From: Mytilus trossulus
Lineage: Eukaryota > Mollusca > Bivalvia > Mytilida > Mytilidae
DNA: 64,000 nucleotides
Assembly (NCBI RefSeq): GCF_036588685.1
Contig: NC_086373.1
Location: 110,113,590 to 110,177,589 of the forward strand
Direction: 5' to 3'
Positions 12,659-26,122 of the stretch are shown piece by piece. Numbering within the stretch: position 1 is the stretch's first letter; each line of letters begins with the position of its first letter. Under the pieces are notes generated by a model that saw only the letters and a list, made by a program, of their open reading frames with translations, was not told the origin of the DNA and ran no database searches. The translations under genes were made by a program, and so were the position numbers.

Positions 12659-15600
12659 TTAGTAATATTGACAAACAACTACAGAATGAATACGTGTGCA
12701 AGTAAACTCGAGCTCACACAGGTAGTCGCTAAAAATAAACGATATTAACATTTTTATATTACCACAGCTGCATTTACTGTCTGATAAAATAGTGTTATCT
12801 TTGTGTAATCGTTTATTAAACGATTGTTATTTGACCTCTAAGGTCGCTGTATCATAGAGAATAGTTTGTCATAACAGAAAATGATAGCCTTTTGCTTGCA
12901 CTTCTCAATAAAAGAAACTCAGAATGTTTAACAGGGATGTTAAAAAAAAACATTTGTTCTTTTTAAAATGACACGCACTACAATTATGATCCGAAGGCTT
13001 TTACTGGTCAATTTTGATGTTATCAAAACTGCATTACAATTCCGTAGAAAGATGTGACTAAATTTGAAGACTTAAAATATTCTAATTTCATTTCTATTAA
13101 TTTGTCTAACGAAAGAGGCTTTCAAGACAAAAACTCCGTCTGATATACGCAAACAAATCACAGAAATCGATCACTTTTCTTATCTATGTCTTCTTCGCAA
13201 AAATATTTGCATTCATCAGTCTCCATTTGCTACATTCATACGTAGACCTATTCCATGTCGTTCAATTCTTTGATGTGAATAATTAAACTCATCATTATAG
13301 ATACAAGGATTGAAATTTTATATGTACGCCAGACGCGCGCTTCGTCTACACAAGACTCATCAGTGACGCTCGAATAAAAAAATATTAAAAGGTCAAAAAA
13401 AAATTGAAGAGCATTGAGGACCAAAACTTCTTAAAAGTAGAGGAAACTTGATAAAAAAAAATCGTATGGAGGTGGATAGATGCTTTAACTTGATATAATA
13501 CTACATGTAGTGGATAGATGTAACCTACTTTAGATATAGACCCATCGGATTTCCTATTTACTTATAACTAACATCGTTTTAATAACATCGTTGTAAAAAT
13601 AACGAAATTTGATGCAACTGTCAGATAGGTGAGAGGTTTAGCGCTATAAAACCAGGTTCAATCCACCATGTTATACATTTGTAAATGCCTGTACCAATAT
13701 AGAAATATGACAGTTTTTGTCCATTCGTTTGATGTGTTGTATCTTTTGATTTTATCTCGTAATCCAGCAGTTTTTATGTGATTTTGCTGACACAACAAAT
13801 ATATAATTGATAAATATATCATAACTCAGCCACCGAGGAATCAACCATTTATTGTAGAAAAGAGGTTCTACCTGCAGGATCTAAAAGTTGAATTTTGCAT
13901 CAATAGTTCAACTGTTGTATTGATAAAAACGTTGTGTTTTTTCGCTTGTGCACTACTAGATATTGAATGGGAGAAACGGTTGAAATCAAACACTAATATG
14001 TTAAACGCCTACAAATGATCATATGTTTGCCCAAGACCCGAATCTTGTTTGCAGTTGTGGTTTGTATATATATATATCTTGATGTTAGGTTTGTCAAATA
14101 GTATAGGCGCTATTATTATGACAAGAAACTGTTATAAAAAAATTCAAAACGACAACATGTTAGAGAAAGTTATGAAGGAAAGTTGTTATTGTTATATTTG
14201 GAAAAAGACCGAAATTTTATGCCTGTACATTTATAGGTTTATTGAAAATATTTACAAATAAAAGAGAGAAGAAACCAAGATGGCAATTAGAATCGTCCAA
14301 CAAAAACCACACCGATGCATGAAGGAAAAACGATACACTTTGATAAACACTACACAGAAACAAATTTCCTAGTTTTGACCAACCTAAAACCGAAAAAACA
14401 GCTTTACTGGTGTACCATGAAATAATATGAGTTGGTTTGAGCAATATACAGCAATCTATACCGATGAAATCAACTAGGAACACAGTTATATAAATAAAAC
14501 ACTATTTAAAACATAAGCAAATATAATGCTACAGCACGAAACAGTACAGTATAAACATAAATGCATACTAACTCGTTAAAGATACTTGGCTACTTATAAA
14601 GTACGCCTGACGATTAAATTATGTACGATAAAAATAAAGGCTTGAAATATATTACACACTTTCCCCATTTAAATATATCTTATAAAGTACTGCAAATAAA
14701 AAGTTGAAAATATAATAACAATAATCTTTTATTTTAACAGTTGTGTATGGAACTTTTTTTGTTCTCTTCGATGTTTTAAACCTCTGACTTTCCAAAGAAA
14801 TGAAAGAGATCGTAATTCAATGTAATGTAAGCAAAAAATATAAATAACAAAACTACCGTACTCTATGGTATTCAAAAGTCCCTTATCAAAAAGCTTCATA
14901 AAAAACTAAAACACATTAAACGAACGGAACACAAATGTTATATTCCTGAATTGGAATAGGTATTTCCTAACCAAAAAATAGGGGATTAAACCTTGTTTTA
15001 TAGCTAGCTGATCCTCTCACCTGTATGACAGTCGCTTTAAATTCCATAATATCGACAACACTATGGCGTGCTTACAAAAATCGTGTTATTAGTGAACAAA
15101 TTAATCGATTAGTATTATCGATGATGTCATATGACAATGGATACTTCAGAGTTTAGAATATAGCAAAATGCTCTCGATCTACAAAATTGTAGGATTTGAT
15201 ATTTCTTAAGTGTAAAAGGAGAACGTAAATCATGTTCTTTGTAAGTGTTGAAGGCCGTACATTGACCAATAATGGTTTACTTTTTTAAATTGTTATTTGG
15301 ATGGAGAGTTGTCTCATTGGCACTCACACCACATCTTCCTAAATCTATCTTAGTAAGGTATTATTCTACTATTAGGGTTTTTACAGTTCAAAACAAAGAA
15401 TTACTATGAATGAGTTCCAACTGAAATACATTTATCAGATTGAAAGGCGTTATCACAATGATTGAAAGTGACTAAAAGTTGAATTGTGAAAGAAACAAAA
15501 AAATCAAAATGAATTGAAGTTTACTTACTGGTGCAGTACAATTGTTAACTACCTATATCGAAGTATAGTCATGAACGAAATCTACTCAAAGCACATGGTC

Positions 15601-15769
15601 TGAAAATAGTATATGTCGACGACAAATGTATACCAACAACTTTTTAATGGACACTACTTTACCTTTGATTCTAAAAGTTTATATACAAAGACATTTGGTA
15701 ATAGAATTAAAATTTAAAATTGTTTATAATCCAGGTAATTTTGATAACTATTGTATGCACATTGAACGA
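12659..15769. other. Intergenic between PIPOX-like A and the repeat cluster
   Basis: Contains only dispersed-repeat pieces: 13310-13420 (CGCGC family), 13600-13800 and 14870-15050 (CTGTACCAAGTCAGG family, the latter inverted), and 15235-15345 (CATTGGCACTCACACC family). No conserved coding sequence recognised. Upstream of the PIPOX-like A ATG at 12658 I could not assign a promoter. Confidence 0.5.
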
Positions 15770-16175
15770 CAAATTTATGTGACGTATATAATTTTTCTGA
15801 CGTCAGACACTCAAATCAATCCATGTGTTCGTTGATAGTAGATGTTGTTGTGTCCTGTTAAATTGTTATACGATGATGACTGATGTTCCCATATTTTGAC
15901 CTTTTTATTTATTGTGACTGTTTATTTAACGCATCATGTAAATGTAACGGAATTTGATGAGACTGTTATTAAAGTGAGAGGGTTAGCGCTATAGAACCAG
16001 GTTTAATCCACCATTTTCTACATTTGAAAATGCCTGTACCAAGTCAGGAATATGACAGTTCTTGTCCATTCGTTTTTGATGCGTTTTGTTTTTTGATTTT
16101 GCCATGTGATTATGGACTTTCCAAATTGATTTTCCTCTGAGTTCAGTATTTTTGTGATTTTACTTTTTATTAATA
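15770..16175 (+). repeat. Dispersed repeat of about 400 bp, near-identical to 46050-46450
   Basis: From ATTTATGTGACGTATATAAT through ACGTCAGACACTCAAATCAA to GTATTTTTGTGATTTTA the sequence matches 46050-46450 with only a handful of mismatches. This suggests a recently mobile or recently homogenised family. No ORF, no inverted ends seen. Confidence 0.85.
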
Positions 16176-16447
16176 ATAATGACAAATGGATTAAAATTAT
16201 CTCAAGTCTAATTCTGACACTGATGAAATTGTTATAAAAACAACACACATTACAATTAGGTAAAGTACACCTGTAAATCGTTTGAATACCAATTAACACA
16301 TTGTAGCTGTCACATAGATCAAATGATTTATTGATTAACTTTTATTCCTGCGGCTTCGAAAGCGCTACGAATAAGGTCATTCTTTGTTTCTTATTGTTTT
16401 TGTGTTTTCACTAGCCAGCGAGTGTGCAGTGGTTTAATAACGCTTAA

Positions 16448-17043
16448 GGTGGTATGGGTGTCTTTCGCCATCTTGGATTGTAAAAAACAGAGAATCTAAG
16501 GTCCGTATTTTCTATCAAATTAGCAAAATTTGATGCAAGAAGGCAGATATTTCATGTGTTTTTACATTTAAAAGATCCAATTTATAAGAATATAACTTAT
16601 AAATATAAATATATGTACAAGTGTAGATTATTTTTGGTTGTTTTTAAATATTTTGAAATTGTCAATTTAAGGGGAGATAACTCTAAAACAGTGCATTTTC
16701 TGTTGGATTGTTCATGGAATTTTCCTAAATTGTATTTTAGCCGGAAAAAACGTACGGTGACCCTATCTTTTCTTTTGATATTATCAAAGCAGTGTTTGAA
16801 AGCTATATTTTCCTAATTTATTTTACAATTCTATCATTTCGTTTAGTTTCTATTCACAAAATGGTGTTTTTTCCTGTATAATCCATACAAAATGTGTCAT
16901 TTTGTCAGTCACGACCCGTAGCTTGAAAAAATGCACGGTGACCTATCATTTTTATAATATTTTTTAACATGTATCAATAGATACTACATTTTGGCAAAGT
17001 ATGAACAAATTCTATCATTTTTATTTTAGACTCCCATACCACC
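16448..17043. mobile_element. MITE-like element 1 with TTAA target site
   Basis: Inverted ends GGTGGTATGGG(T/A)GTCT are bounded by TTAA at 16444-16447 and 17044-17047. The 596-bp interior is non-coding. TTAA target duplication is the signature of the piggyBac and Kolobok superfamilies; which one cannot be told without a transposase. Confidence 0.8.
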
Positions 17044-17047
17044 TTAA

Positions 17048-17853
17048 TCTCATGTCAATTTCAAAATTATCAAGTTTTTTCTTCTTTTTTTTTTGAGAAA
17101 TTTTGCCACTTCGTCAAGTACTACAAGTATAATACATAGATATAGGCAGATGTGGTGTAAGTGCCAATGAGACAACTCTCCATCCAAATAACAAGTTAAA
17201 AATAGTAAACCATTATAGGTCAATGTACGACCTACAGATATAGTTCACTAATTAACGGTACACAAACAAGTATGCAGTTTTAAAATTTAAAGATATTTTT
17301 TCGGAACATCGAAAAACCGCGAATTTAAAACGACGCGAATCAAGATTGACTTGGCCAATCGCGAAATAAAGACGGCTCGAAAATTTCCCGGTTTACAGTA
17401 CTAAGTAGCCTAAATCTTTAGTTTCCCAAATTCTGTTTACTGGACCATCAGTAATATAGTTATTACAAAAATTTCGATGAAATAATTAAAAATCCATACC
17501 AGAAATTGGCTGTGAAATAAAATTAGTTGTAACTCAAAATTTCGTATTGATTAAAGGTTCATCACAATAAGTGGACACAAATGGCTGTATGTCCACCTCA
17601 AAAACTACTCTGAGTATAGACTTACCTGTGCAGTTGGAAAAGTTTAATGCCAGGTATCCACTAGATATATAAAAGTATAACGCTCGTACTTAATCATAAA
17701 GAAAAGGATTATCATTCTCTCTACCATATACAAAGGGGTAAAAGGTTAAATGTATTCATAAACGGAAGTATAGTGATCAGCTTTATAATGATCAAACGTT
17801 CATGTTTTAACCATAAATATAACATATCATAGCAATGAAAATGGGATAAAATA
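17048..17853. other. Intergenic
   Basis: Holds an inverted CATTGGCACTCACACC-family copy at 17135-17235. Nothing else recognised. Confidence 0.5.
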
Positions 17854-17857
17854 TTAA

Positions 17858-18241
17858 GGATGTATTTTGGTGAGGTTTTGGGAATTTGTGTCAGATGTTC
17901 AGACTCCTTCGTTCCAACACTCCAGGGTAAAATATTTTGCCCCATGACACCCATTTTTCTTGTCATAACTTCCATAACTCATAAAAATTCATTTTCCAAA
18001 CTTTAAGCAGATCTTGATTTCTTTTCTTTCGATTAAAGACACATATAAAACCTACAATGCAAATACAAGGTAAAAGTCGAAATCTGCCTTTTCCAGCCAT
18101 TTTTTAGAACTGAAATATCTCAAAAGGGAGCTCCATAAGCCATCAATATGTTTAGTTTATGTTGTTACTTTACTGATAGGCTTTCAGCTTAAAGCATTAA
18201 TTTTAATTTCTTTATTTTTTAAATTTTCTCTAAGTACATCC
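17858..18241. mobile_element. MITE-like element 2 with TTAA target site
   Basis: Short inverted ends GGATGTA are flanked by TTAA at 17854-17857 and 18242-18245; length 384 bp, non-coding. The ends are shorter than those of elements 1 and 3, so this call is less certain. Confidence 0.65.
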
Positions 18242-18340
18242 TTAAATCTAACCTATATATCTATTTATGCATAGTATCTATACGTTAATTCTGCTCGAAT
18301 TATATATAATTTGATCGTACAGTTTTACAGGATCCTTTAA

Positions 18341-18910
18341 GGAGGCTCGCGGGTATAAAATTTCAGAAAAAAATCAAACATTTATTTTTCATTACAAATT
18401 GTATTAATTACCTTTAGTAGTTGTTACTTTATCATATGGTACAAAAATCATTCCAAACAATCAATACGTGTTGGCCCCAGGTGACTTTTAAAATGTGGAT
18501 ATCTTTGAAAAAGCTCCAAATTATCTCCCTTTGGTGCAAAAATGCAATTTTTTGGCATTGAAATTGAAAAATCTTTTTTTACTCATCGGTGACCTTTATT
18601 TTTTATTATTGCTTTCGAATAAGCTGCACATAAACTAAATAATTGAAAATTTAAGCGATTTCTGTAATTTATAGATATAGGAATAGTTCTTTTTTTATTT
18701 CGATATTACCGCTATTCTCCTATAAGTTCATCAGAAAAAAGGACATTAACAAAAATGTATGTTTCTTTCAAAGGCAAATGGTGAGCGTATATGAACGGTG
18801 ATCCCATTCTTTTATTTCATTTTCCTATTAAGTATAAGATTAAGTTCATTTATAGAAGATACAGCGAAATCCTATATTAAAAAAAAAATGATTTAGACCC
18901 GCGAACCCCC
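18341..18910. mobile_element. MITE-like element 3 with TTAA target site
   Basis: Inverted ends GGAGGCTCGCGGGTATAAA (left) and the complement of TTTAGACCCGCGAACCCCC (right), flanked by TTAA at 18337-18340 and 18911-18914. It is 570 bp, non-coding. Like element 1 it contains internal CGGTGACC motifs, hinting at a related family. Confidence 0.8.
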
Positions 18911-19077
18911 TTAATTGCTGTAGTATGTCAACCAACATAGAGTAATACACAATTGTATGTGAGTTGTTTCATAACATATTTTTCTTGGTATAGGATTTAT
19001 AACAAGTTCAATACTGATTATTTTTAACAAGTGCAATACTGATTATTTTAAGTAAAGGTACACAAGTGGGCAAAAAA

Positions 19078-22000
19078 TTATATCTTTGATCTTGAAAAGA
19101 ATCTATCAATTCGACATGGTGACAAATCATAAGAAGGCTCTTTTCCCATGGCCATCTCTCCAAGAACTTTTCCAACCACTGGTGATAGTTTGAATCCATG
19201 ACCTATAGTAGCAATAAATAATAAACAAAGTTGTACATGATGAATCACTACTTTGGTGTTGTTACAGAATATCTGTTTCATTTTTTTAGAACCGCGTATT
19301 TTGTGTTAATGAACATACAAGTTGCAACTTATTACTGGACTAACTCTGGAAATCAACAACACGAAAGGTGTTTTTAAAGAAATTCAAATTTTGTTAGTGT
19401 TTATAACGCCAAATATAAAATTTTCAAAGCAAGTTTTTGTATATGTCTATGCTTAAGTTCCAGCTTTAAGAAACATGCGTACACAGTCTTTGATATTTGG
19501 ACACCAGATAAATCACATGTGCTTTAAATTAAGTGAGCATGATCAATGTTTGGTTCTTGACGGAGTCGTTATTGGCAAGATAAGTGGTATAATCAAAGCA
19601 AGACACAGTTATCATTTGGACGCACTCGGGGTTTCTCGTTTGTTATCAATGTGATTGATGAACGTTTATGTTTTCTCTCTTGTTTTTTCTTTTCAACATA
19701 GATCTCTTAGTTTTGAACACCGTAAACTACAGTTGCTGTTTATCTAAATGCCTCTTACATATCATTCATATCGTTTTTTATAACTACAATTACGTTCAAC
19801 ACTTTTTCGTTGCAGAATATTGTATTTCACTTAATTGCTTTTCCCATACTATTATTCTTAATATGTTATGCCAGCTTAAGTTTTATCTACACAGGTTGGC
19901 GGGTTTTTTTTTAATTCCTTCATTCAGTAACTTTTGTTATGATGTACTAAATATAAAATAATAGCATAAAAAAATTGTACCTGAGAATCCAGCACCAATA
20001 ATTATATTTTTCCAAGCTGGGTGTTTATCCAATACAAATTCTTCATCTGGTAACCACTGAAATTATGTTTACAACGTATAATTGACATTTTTACTTATTG
20101 CGTATGTTTGTTTTGTTCACGCATTGTTGTCAATATAATGGAATATGATGATACTGTCATACAAGTGAGATGTTAAGCAAGCTATAACAACCAGGGGCAA
20201 TCCATCATTTTCTGCATAGGAAAGTGCATGAATAAGTTAAAAATATGACGGCTGTTATCCATTCCTTTGGTGTGTTTGAGCTTTTAATTTTGCAATTAAC
20301 AAGGGACTTTTCGTTTTGAATTTTCCTCGGAGTTCAGTATTTTACTGATTTAACTTTTTATACAAAAGGTTAATAAAAAATAATCTCCAGTCTTCAATAA
20401 GAAATAAGTATAGAATGCCGCTATTTCAAGGTTTACTGAACAACAAGTAGTGTTTTCGCATTTTTAGAGTATAAAGAATATTTGAATTTATTCCTTAAGC
20501 CATTTATTACTTTGAGTTTCATTAGGTCTTATAGAGAGGGATGCATGTGTAGCAGTAGACGCTATACATGCATTTAGGCACGCTCTTCAGCTATTCCACA
20601 TGTTTTTTGTTTGTAGCCTTAATTTATTTATTCCTCGTCTATAAACGAATGACTCCATTACAAATCAAGTATCTTCGGTAAACTACTGTCGCCTGTGTCT
20701 TTTTCTCCTGTTATGTTAAATAATTCAACGTTACCTTTGTTCTGCACTGGGTGTGTATTTCGATAATAAAAAACTCTTCATTGATACTTGAGGCCAATGA
20801 ATCGGAAAATCTAAACTTCTTTAAAACACGGAAGAGCTCAAAAAACAAAATAGACGAAAGATAAACCAAAGCCATACAAGGAATCGGAGCTTTACATGAG
20901 GGAGATTTGTTCATTCATTGAAAAAATAATTCAACACTGTTTGAAAGCAAATTCTAATAATACTTTTTCGTAGTTTCATGGCAGTACCGACGAACTGGCT
21001 ACTGGACATGTGATACCGTCGGGCACAAGCAGAGATATCGACCCAGGGCAGTTTTAACATTAAATTTTCCAATATGTCTGCTCCATATGTGCATTTCGAC
21101 CAATAATTTCTCTTCAGTAACGCTCGAGGCCAAAATATTAGAAAATCAAAAAGGTTAGAAAATGAAGAGCTTGTTAAGCAGATTTTAACTCCATCCTTTA
21201 CTAATTTTCTTTTTTAATTTATGCAGTTGTTTTATGAATTACTTTTAACTATATTGTGCTAATCGTTTTGATATCAGCAATGCATAAGAAAATATTAATT
21301 TGTTTGAATGATACTCAAGGTGTATATAATTTGTGAAAACTGCTATGATCTTTATGCACTTTGATGTATATAAATATTATAAAAATGCATATAATTTTAT
21401 AACATTGAGAATGGAAATGGGGAATGTGTCAAAGAGACAACAACCCGACCACTAAACAGACAACAGCAAATAGTCACCAACAGGTCTTCAATGCAGCGAG
21501 AAATTCCGGCACCCGGAGGCGTCCTTCAGCTAGGCCCTAAACAAATATATATACTAGTTCAGTGATAATGAACGCCATACTAAACTCCAAATTGTACTTA
21601 AGAAACTTAAATTCAAAATAATACAAGACTAACTACATTTGCTGCTTATGTCAATGTCAATTATTGATATATATATAAATCAACTTACACTGTATATGCA
21701 TGTTTCAAGAATACTTGGTTCTGGAACTAGATTGGGAAAATGTTTTGAGACATAACTTTTCAGTTTATCCAACACCCATTTATCATCTACAGTATCTCTG
21801 TTGTCAGGGTCTATGTCTGGACCAAAATGTAAACAAATCTACAACAATGTCAACAAATCTTGATAATATATGTTTGATAGGACTATATCCGGAGCAATGC
21901 AAAACTATCAAAATTTAAAAAGTAATTTATTGTGTTGATCGATGTAAAAGATTTGAACATCAGTAAATCATTTATGAAGCAGAGAAATATTGATCTCTAT

Positions 22001-25000
22001 AACGAAAGACACAAGAACACAGTCGGCTAAAAAAAATACCAGATTTAATCTTTATAAGTATTGTAAACATAAACTGAAAGTTAAAATATATTAGTTACCT
22101 TAACATGTCCAGGATATTCCTCACTTGGTAAGCCATACACGCTATAGTTATCTACTGCCGGATGTTGTACAAAGGCAGGGAATCTGTTCGCAGCATATTG
22201 CCCAGGAATCTTCTCTTTCCAGTAACAAACTGTTATTCTCAAAGGCTGAAAATTTGTGCTAGTAAATATAATATAAGCTAAACTACATATTCATTGAACT
22301 TATAATTCGTTTGTTTCATACAAAAATGGGTAAGATAATTAAACCTTTTGTGGGAGCTCCATTATATATTTAAAAAAAAAGCATAACATAGTCTATGAAA
22401 TCATGACACACATAACTATGGATGACATTTATAATTATAAATGTGTTTCCCTGTTGTACGATGTTTATAGCATTATTTTAACTGTTTGATCTTGCATGGA
22501 TTGTGTTTAGTACTTGAAAAATAAAAAGCTGGCAGAATTCTAGTATATCTATCAATAACAAGACGCTGGCGTTTTGTCCCTTAATTGTTGTATTTATTAA
22601 ATTGATTCTAACCTGATTTGTATGGGGCTTACATACCCTTATTGCACTTATTTGATGCTCGCTTTCAGCTTTATATATGTCAATTTTTGTTACTTTAGTT
22701 TGTTTGAAAAGTCTCATCAACGAGCATTCCACCACTTTTTAAGTGTATATCATTGTTTGAATTTGTTTCATCAAATATTCATCATATAATAAAATCCTAC
22801 CCTTAATGGTATATGGACACCGAGAGCCGGCAGAATCGTTTTAGCCCATGGACCAACGGTCAACACAAGATTGTTGCACTTGTATGATGATTTTGAAGTA
22901 TTGACGGTTATAACTTTTCCAGGGATGACATTGACCATTGCCTCTCCATCATGTAAATCTCCACCGAACTTCTCGAATTGATCCTGAAAATGTTAGTAAA
23001 AAAAGATAATATCAATAGCTAGAGTACATCATAACAGAGGATATTTTGCACAATAGTATGTTCTTTCTTCACATGTTTATTATATACATTTTGTGTTGTA
23101 TTACTATTTATGTTTTGAATTGTGTGCTTAAAGCCTTAACATATCAAGCATTTTTGTGGCAAATTTAATATAACTCATTGCCTGTTTGTTGATGTGAATG
23201 TTTCGAGGAGGTGCAGTCACACAGGTCTGTTGTATTGTCTTGAACAGTTTTTGCAACGTCAATGTAAGATATGCTGAGATCTTTAAGTAGCATCTGATAT
23301 GCTTTGATTATTGCTTTATAATTGTAAACTGATTGCATGCTTTTGGAAAACAAAATGTTTTACCTGAAAGGCTTTGAGAGCCTTATCAGCCCGTAATATT
23401 CCACCACTGTGATCTAAAATGTATGTGAAATCTTTCGGGTAGGAAATCATGGGATACTTGATCTTTGCTTCATCAGAACCAAAAATATCCATTGGAATAT
23501 TATGTTTTCTCATAGCTTTGATTGTACCATCGAAAAATTCGTTTCCTGGCTCACCTACACATAGCATTCCTGTGTTTCTGATAAGTTCATGATTTGAAAT
23601 GAAATATAATATTTATCAAAAGATAAAAAAAACAAAAAAACAATCCGTATAAGATTATCACAATGTTAACAATCAATTTGAATAACTCTAAAGAAACTGA
23701 TGCATATCAAACAAAAATGGATCAAGGTGAATGTTTGAATTCCATTCTTAGAAAAAATTTGACAAACAACACGTTATTAATGAAATGTTTCTATTGCAAA
23801 TTACACTTTTCTAGTGTGAACTAAAATAACCATTTAATTTTAAATGTTTCTCGTGTCTGTCTTTTAAAAAGCTGGAAATTTGAAAATGCCTGTACCAAGT
23901 CAGGAATATGACAGTTCTTGTCCATTCGTTTTTGATGCGTTTTGTTATATAATTTTGCCATGTGATTATGGACTTTCCGAATTGATTTTCCTCTAAGTTC
24001 AGTATTTTTGTGATTTTACTTTTTAAAAAGCTGGATAAATCAACCTATTGTGACGAATGTATATTACAACTACACCATTGATATAGTTTGTTCAATTATG
24101 AGTTTTCCGTTCCCATTATTGTTTAGTAAAACTAGTTCCTTTTCCCGTTTTTAGTGTTAAATCTTATTTATTTAGTGTGTATAAAGTATAACTTTCTTCT
24201 TGCTGGTTTATTAACCATTTTCTACAAATAAGAAAATGCTTGTACCAAGTCAGAAATATTACCGTTGTTATCCATTAATTTGATGCGTTTGAGCTTCTGA
24301 TTTGTCATTTGATTAGGGACTTTCCGTTTTGAATTTTCCTCGGGGTTCAGTATTCTTTTGATTTTCTTTTTGTTAACATTCAATGGTGCAGAAGGTTTAA
24401 ATGGTAGTAAATTTGTGTTTTATATAGACAATATACAGGGTATAATTAATTGTTTCGTGGTTAACATTGTGAGCTGGTGAACATTACAAACTTGGAATCA
24501 GACGGACGAATAAATGATTCGTATGTTTAATGTAAGTAATATTCATGGTGAAATAACATGGATTACATCATCATGATGTATCTTAAGCAAATATAATGCG
24601 TGTGATTTAATTAGGCGGATATGATGAGTTCTCGAATACTTTTTGTCCTATAAAATCATTCGATCTACTGTTAATTCGGATATTTTTGTGTGTATGTGTA
24701 GAGTTGGAGAGATTTTAACAATATTGATTAAATACATAAATATTTCTGTTTTACTCTCTCTTTCCAACTGCTCCCAAAGATGAAAGGCTTCATTCATCAT
24801 GACGGCGTAATGTTCCTTTGGGCCATAGGCTTTTCTGGTGATCCTACTCTGTCCATGAGAACTACCCCGGCTATGAGGCAAAGGAAACTGAAAGTTACTA
24901 AAATATTACAGATTGGTATTATCTATTACAAATATTTGTCAAAGCTATCTGGATAGCCGGACGCGCGTTTTTTCTACATAAGCCTCATTGGTGACGCTCC

Positions 25001-26122
25001 AATCAAATTAGTTATAAAGCCAAACAAGTACACAGTTGAAGAGCATAGGGGACCCAAAATTCCAAAACATTGTGCCCAATACGTTTAAGGTTATCAACTC
25101 CTGGGATAAGAAAATCCTTAGTTTTTCGCAAAATTCAAAGATTTCTAACAGGAAATTGATAAATAATGACCAAATAATTGATATTCATCTCAACACAAAA
25201 GTGCTGACTACTAGGCTGATGATACATTCGGGTTCGAAACGTTCACCAGCAGTAGCATCGACCCAGTGGTGTTAATAGTAATCAAAGGTACCCGGATTAT
25301 AACTTAATACGACGTCAGACGCGCGTTTCGTCTACATAAGACTCATCAGTACAGATCAATTTGTTTTCAAATTGCACTGAGGAATTTGTTGTTTCTTGAA
25401 TAGTAGTTTGAAGTTACGATTTCTCAATCAGTAAATAACGTATCGTAATCTTAAAAGGCATTGATCATCATAAAGTAAAAGTTAGATGCCTGACATTAAT
25501 GGAAGATGTGTTTATACAGCCTTCAAAATTCTGTAACTAGATGATGGTTAGAATAAGAACTTATTTAACCCTGACATGACAAATGTAATATGTATGTGTG
25601 TGTATATGTTTCCTCATAAGGATCATAGAGTTATCAGTTTGGTAAGATTTTTATTTGCTTAACTCTTTCTACTTTGAGTATATTGGTGAAACAAACATTT
25701 TTCCGATTGACTACCAGCGCGCCACATTTATATCTTGTTATGTTCGGCCTTATATATATAAATATCTGATTATAATAATACATAATTCTCAAAATCAACA
25801 ACATGTAGTTGACAAATGTGATAAATGTAAAAAGTATTCCGCTTATAGTATACGCCTCAATGACCGTACGTGACACATTATGTTTATCTAATGATCCAAT
25901 TGACTTGGTGTGACAAGGTAGATCGTATTATATGTGTAGATTAGCGATCGAGGGTATGTCCTGCTTACTGGACACAGTTATTACATTATGTTATGCATGG
26001 TATACGTAATGAGTTACCTGCTCCAAAAGGAGAGTTTTCTGTCCCTGCTTGGCTAGATAGTAGGCAGTAGACGATCCCTCTATCCCTGCACCAACAACAA
26101 TAGTATCATAGATACCCGACAT
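19078..26122 (-). CDS. PIPOX: Peroxisomal sarcosine/L-pipecolate oxidase-like paralogue B (8 exons)
   Basis: Same family and role as paralogue A. Coding exons in transcript order: 26122-26018, 24887-24736, 23577-23364, 22983-22801, 22245-22099, 21838-21689, 20056-19981, 19202-19078. All introns are GT-AG with the same phases as A; the exons join into 383 codons plus TAA. GAGIEG is at residues 11-16; the [12 protein letters not shown] loop gives Arg50/Arg53; Lys267 and His271 (in KICLHFG) match MSOX Lys265/His269; Cys314 (ETCIYS) is the predicted covalent FAD cysteine; the [17 protein letters not shown] segment across exons 7-8 closes the FAD site. The C-terminus is SKI, a non-canonical PTS1. 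It is closer to copy C than to A: both have a 49-codon exon 5, DDKWV in exon 6 and PLPSE-type loops. The ATG at 26122 is the first in frame, and GACTC-like leader sequence precedes it. Confidence 0.95.
20990..21180. repeat. Dispersed repeat remnant
   Basis: Contains GATACCGTCGGGCACAAGC and ATCGACCCAGGGCAG, a degenerate relative of the GATACATTCGGGTTCGAAACG / ATCGACCCAGTGG module at 25220-25275. In intron 6 of PIPOX-like B. Confidence 0.55.
21400..21640 (-). mobile_element. 3'-end fragment of RT element family
   Basis: Contains GAGAATGGAAATGGGGAATG, CACCAACAGGTCTTCAATG and CACCCGGAGGCGTCCTTCAG, in the order found at 60661-60880 at the 3' end of the RT element. In intron 6 of PIPOX-like B, same strand as the gene. 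Confidence 0.8.
24955..25350 (+). repeat. Dispersed repeat with direct terminal redundancy
   Basis: Begins with GACGCGCGTTTTTTCTACATA and ends with GACGCGCGTTTCGTCTACAT, so the same module of about 70 bp occurs at both ends of a unit of about 350 bp. The interior carries an open frame (25036-25275) that I take to be non-genic. The module alone recurs at 59640-59765, 13310-13420, 11150-11235 and 27575-27640. In intron 1 of PIPOX-like B. Confidence 0.7.

Noticed and set aside
14217-14483. 88-residue hydrophobic minus-strand ORF
   Set aside because: No recognisable domain; it has the Cys/Phe/Trp-rich look of AT-rich repeat sequence and no splice-consistent partner exon.
25036-25275. 79-residue plus-strand ORF
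   Set aside because: It lies inside a dispersed repeat whose modules recur elsewhere with stops.
25655-25873. GIY-YIG endonuclease fragment (EYIGETN)
   Set aside because: Only the YIGET string fits; the downstream Arg, His and Glu spacing is absent, and the frame lies inside intron 1 of PIPOX-like B.
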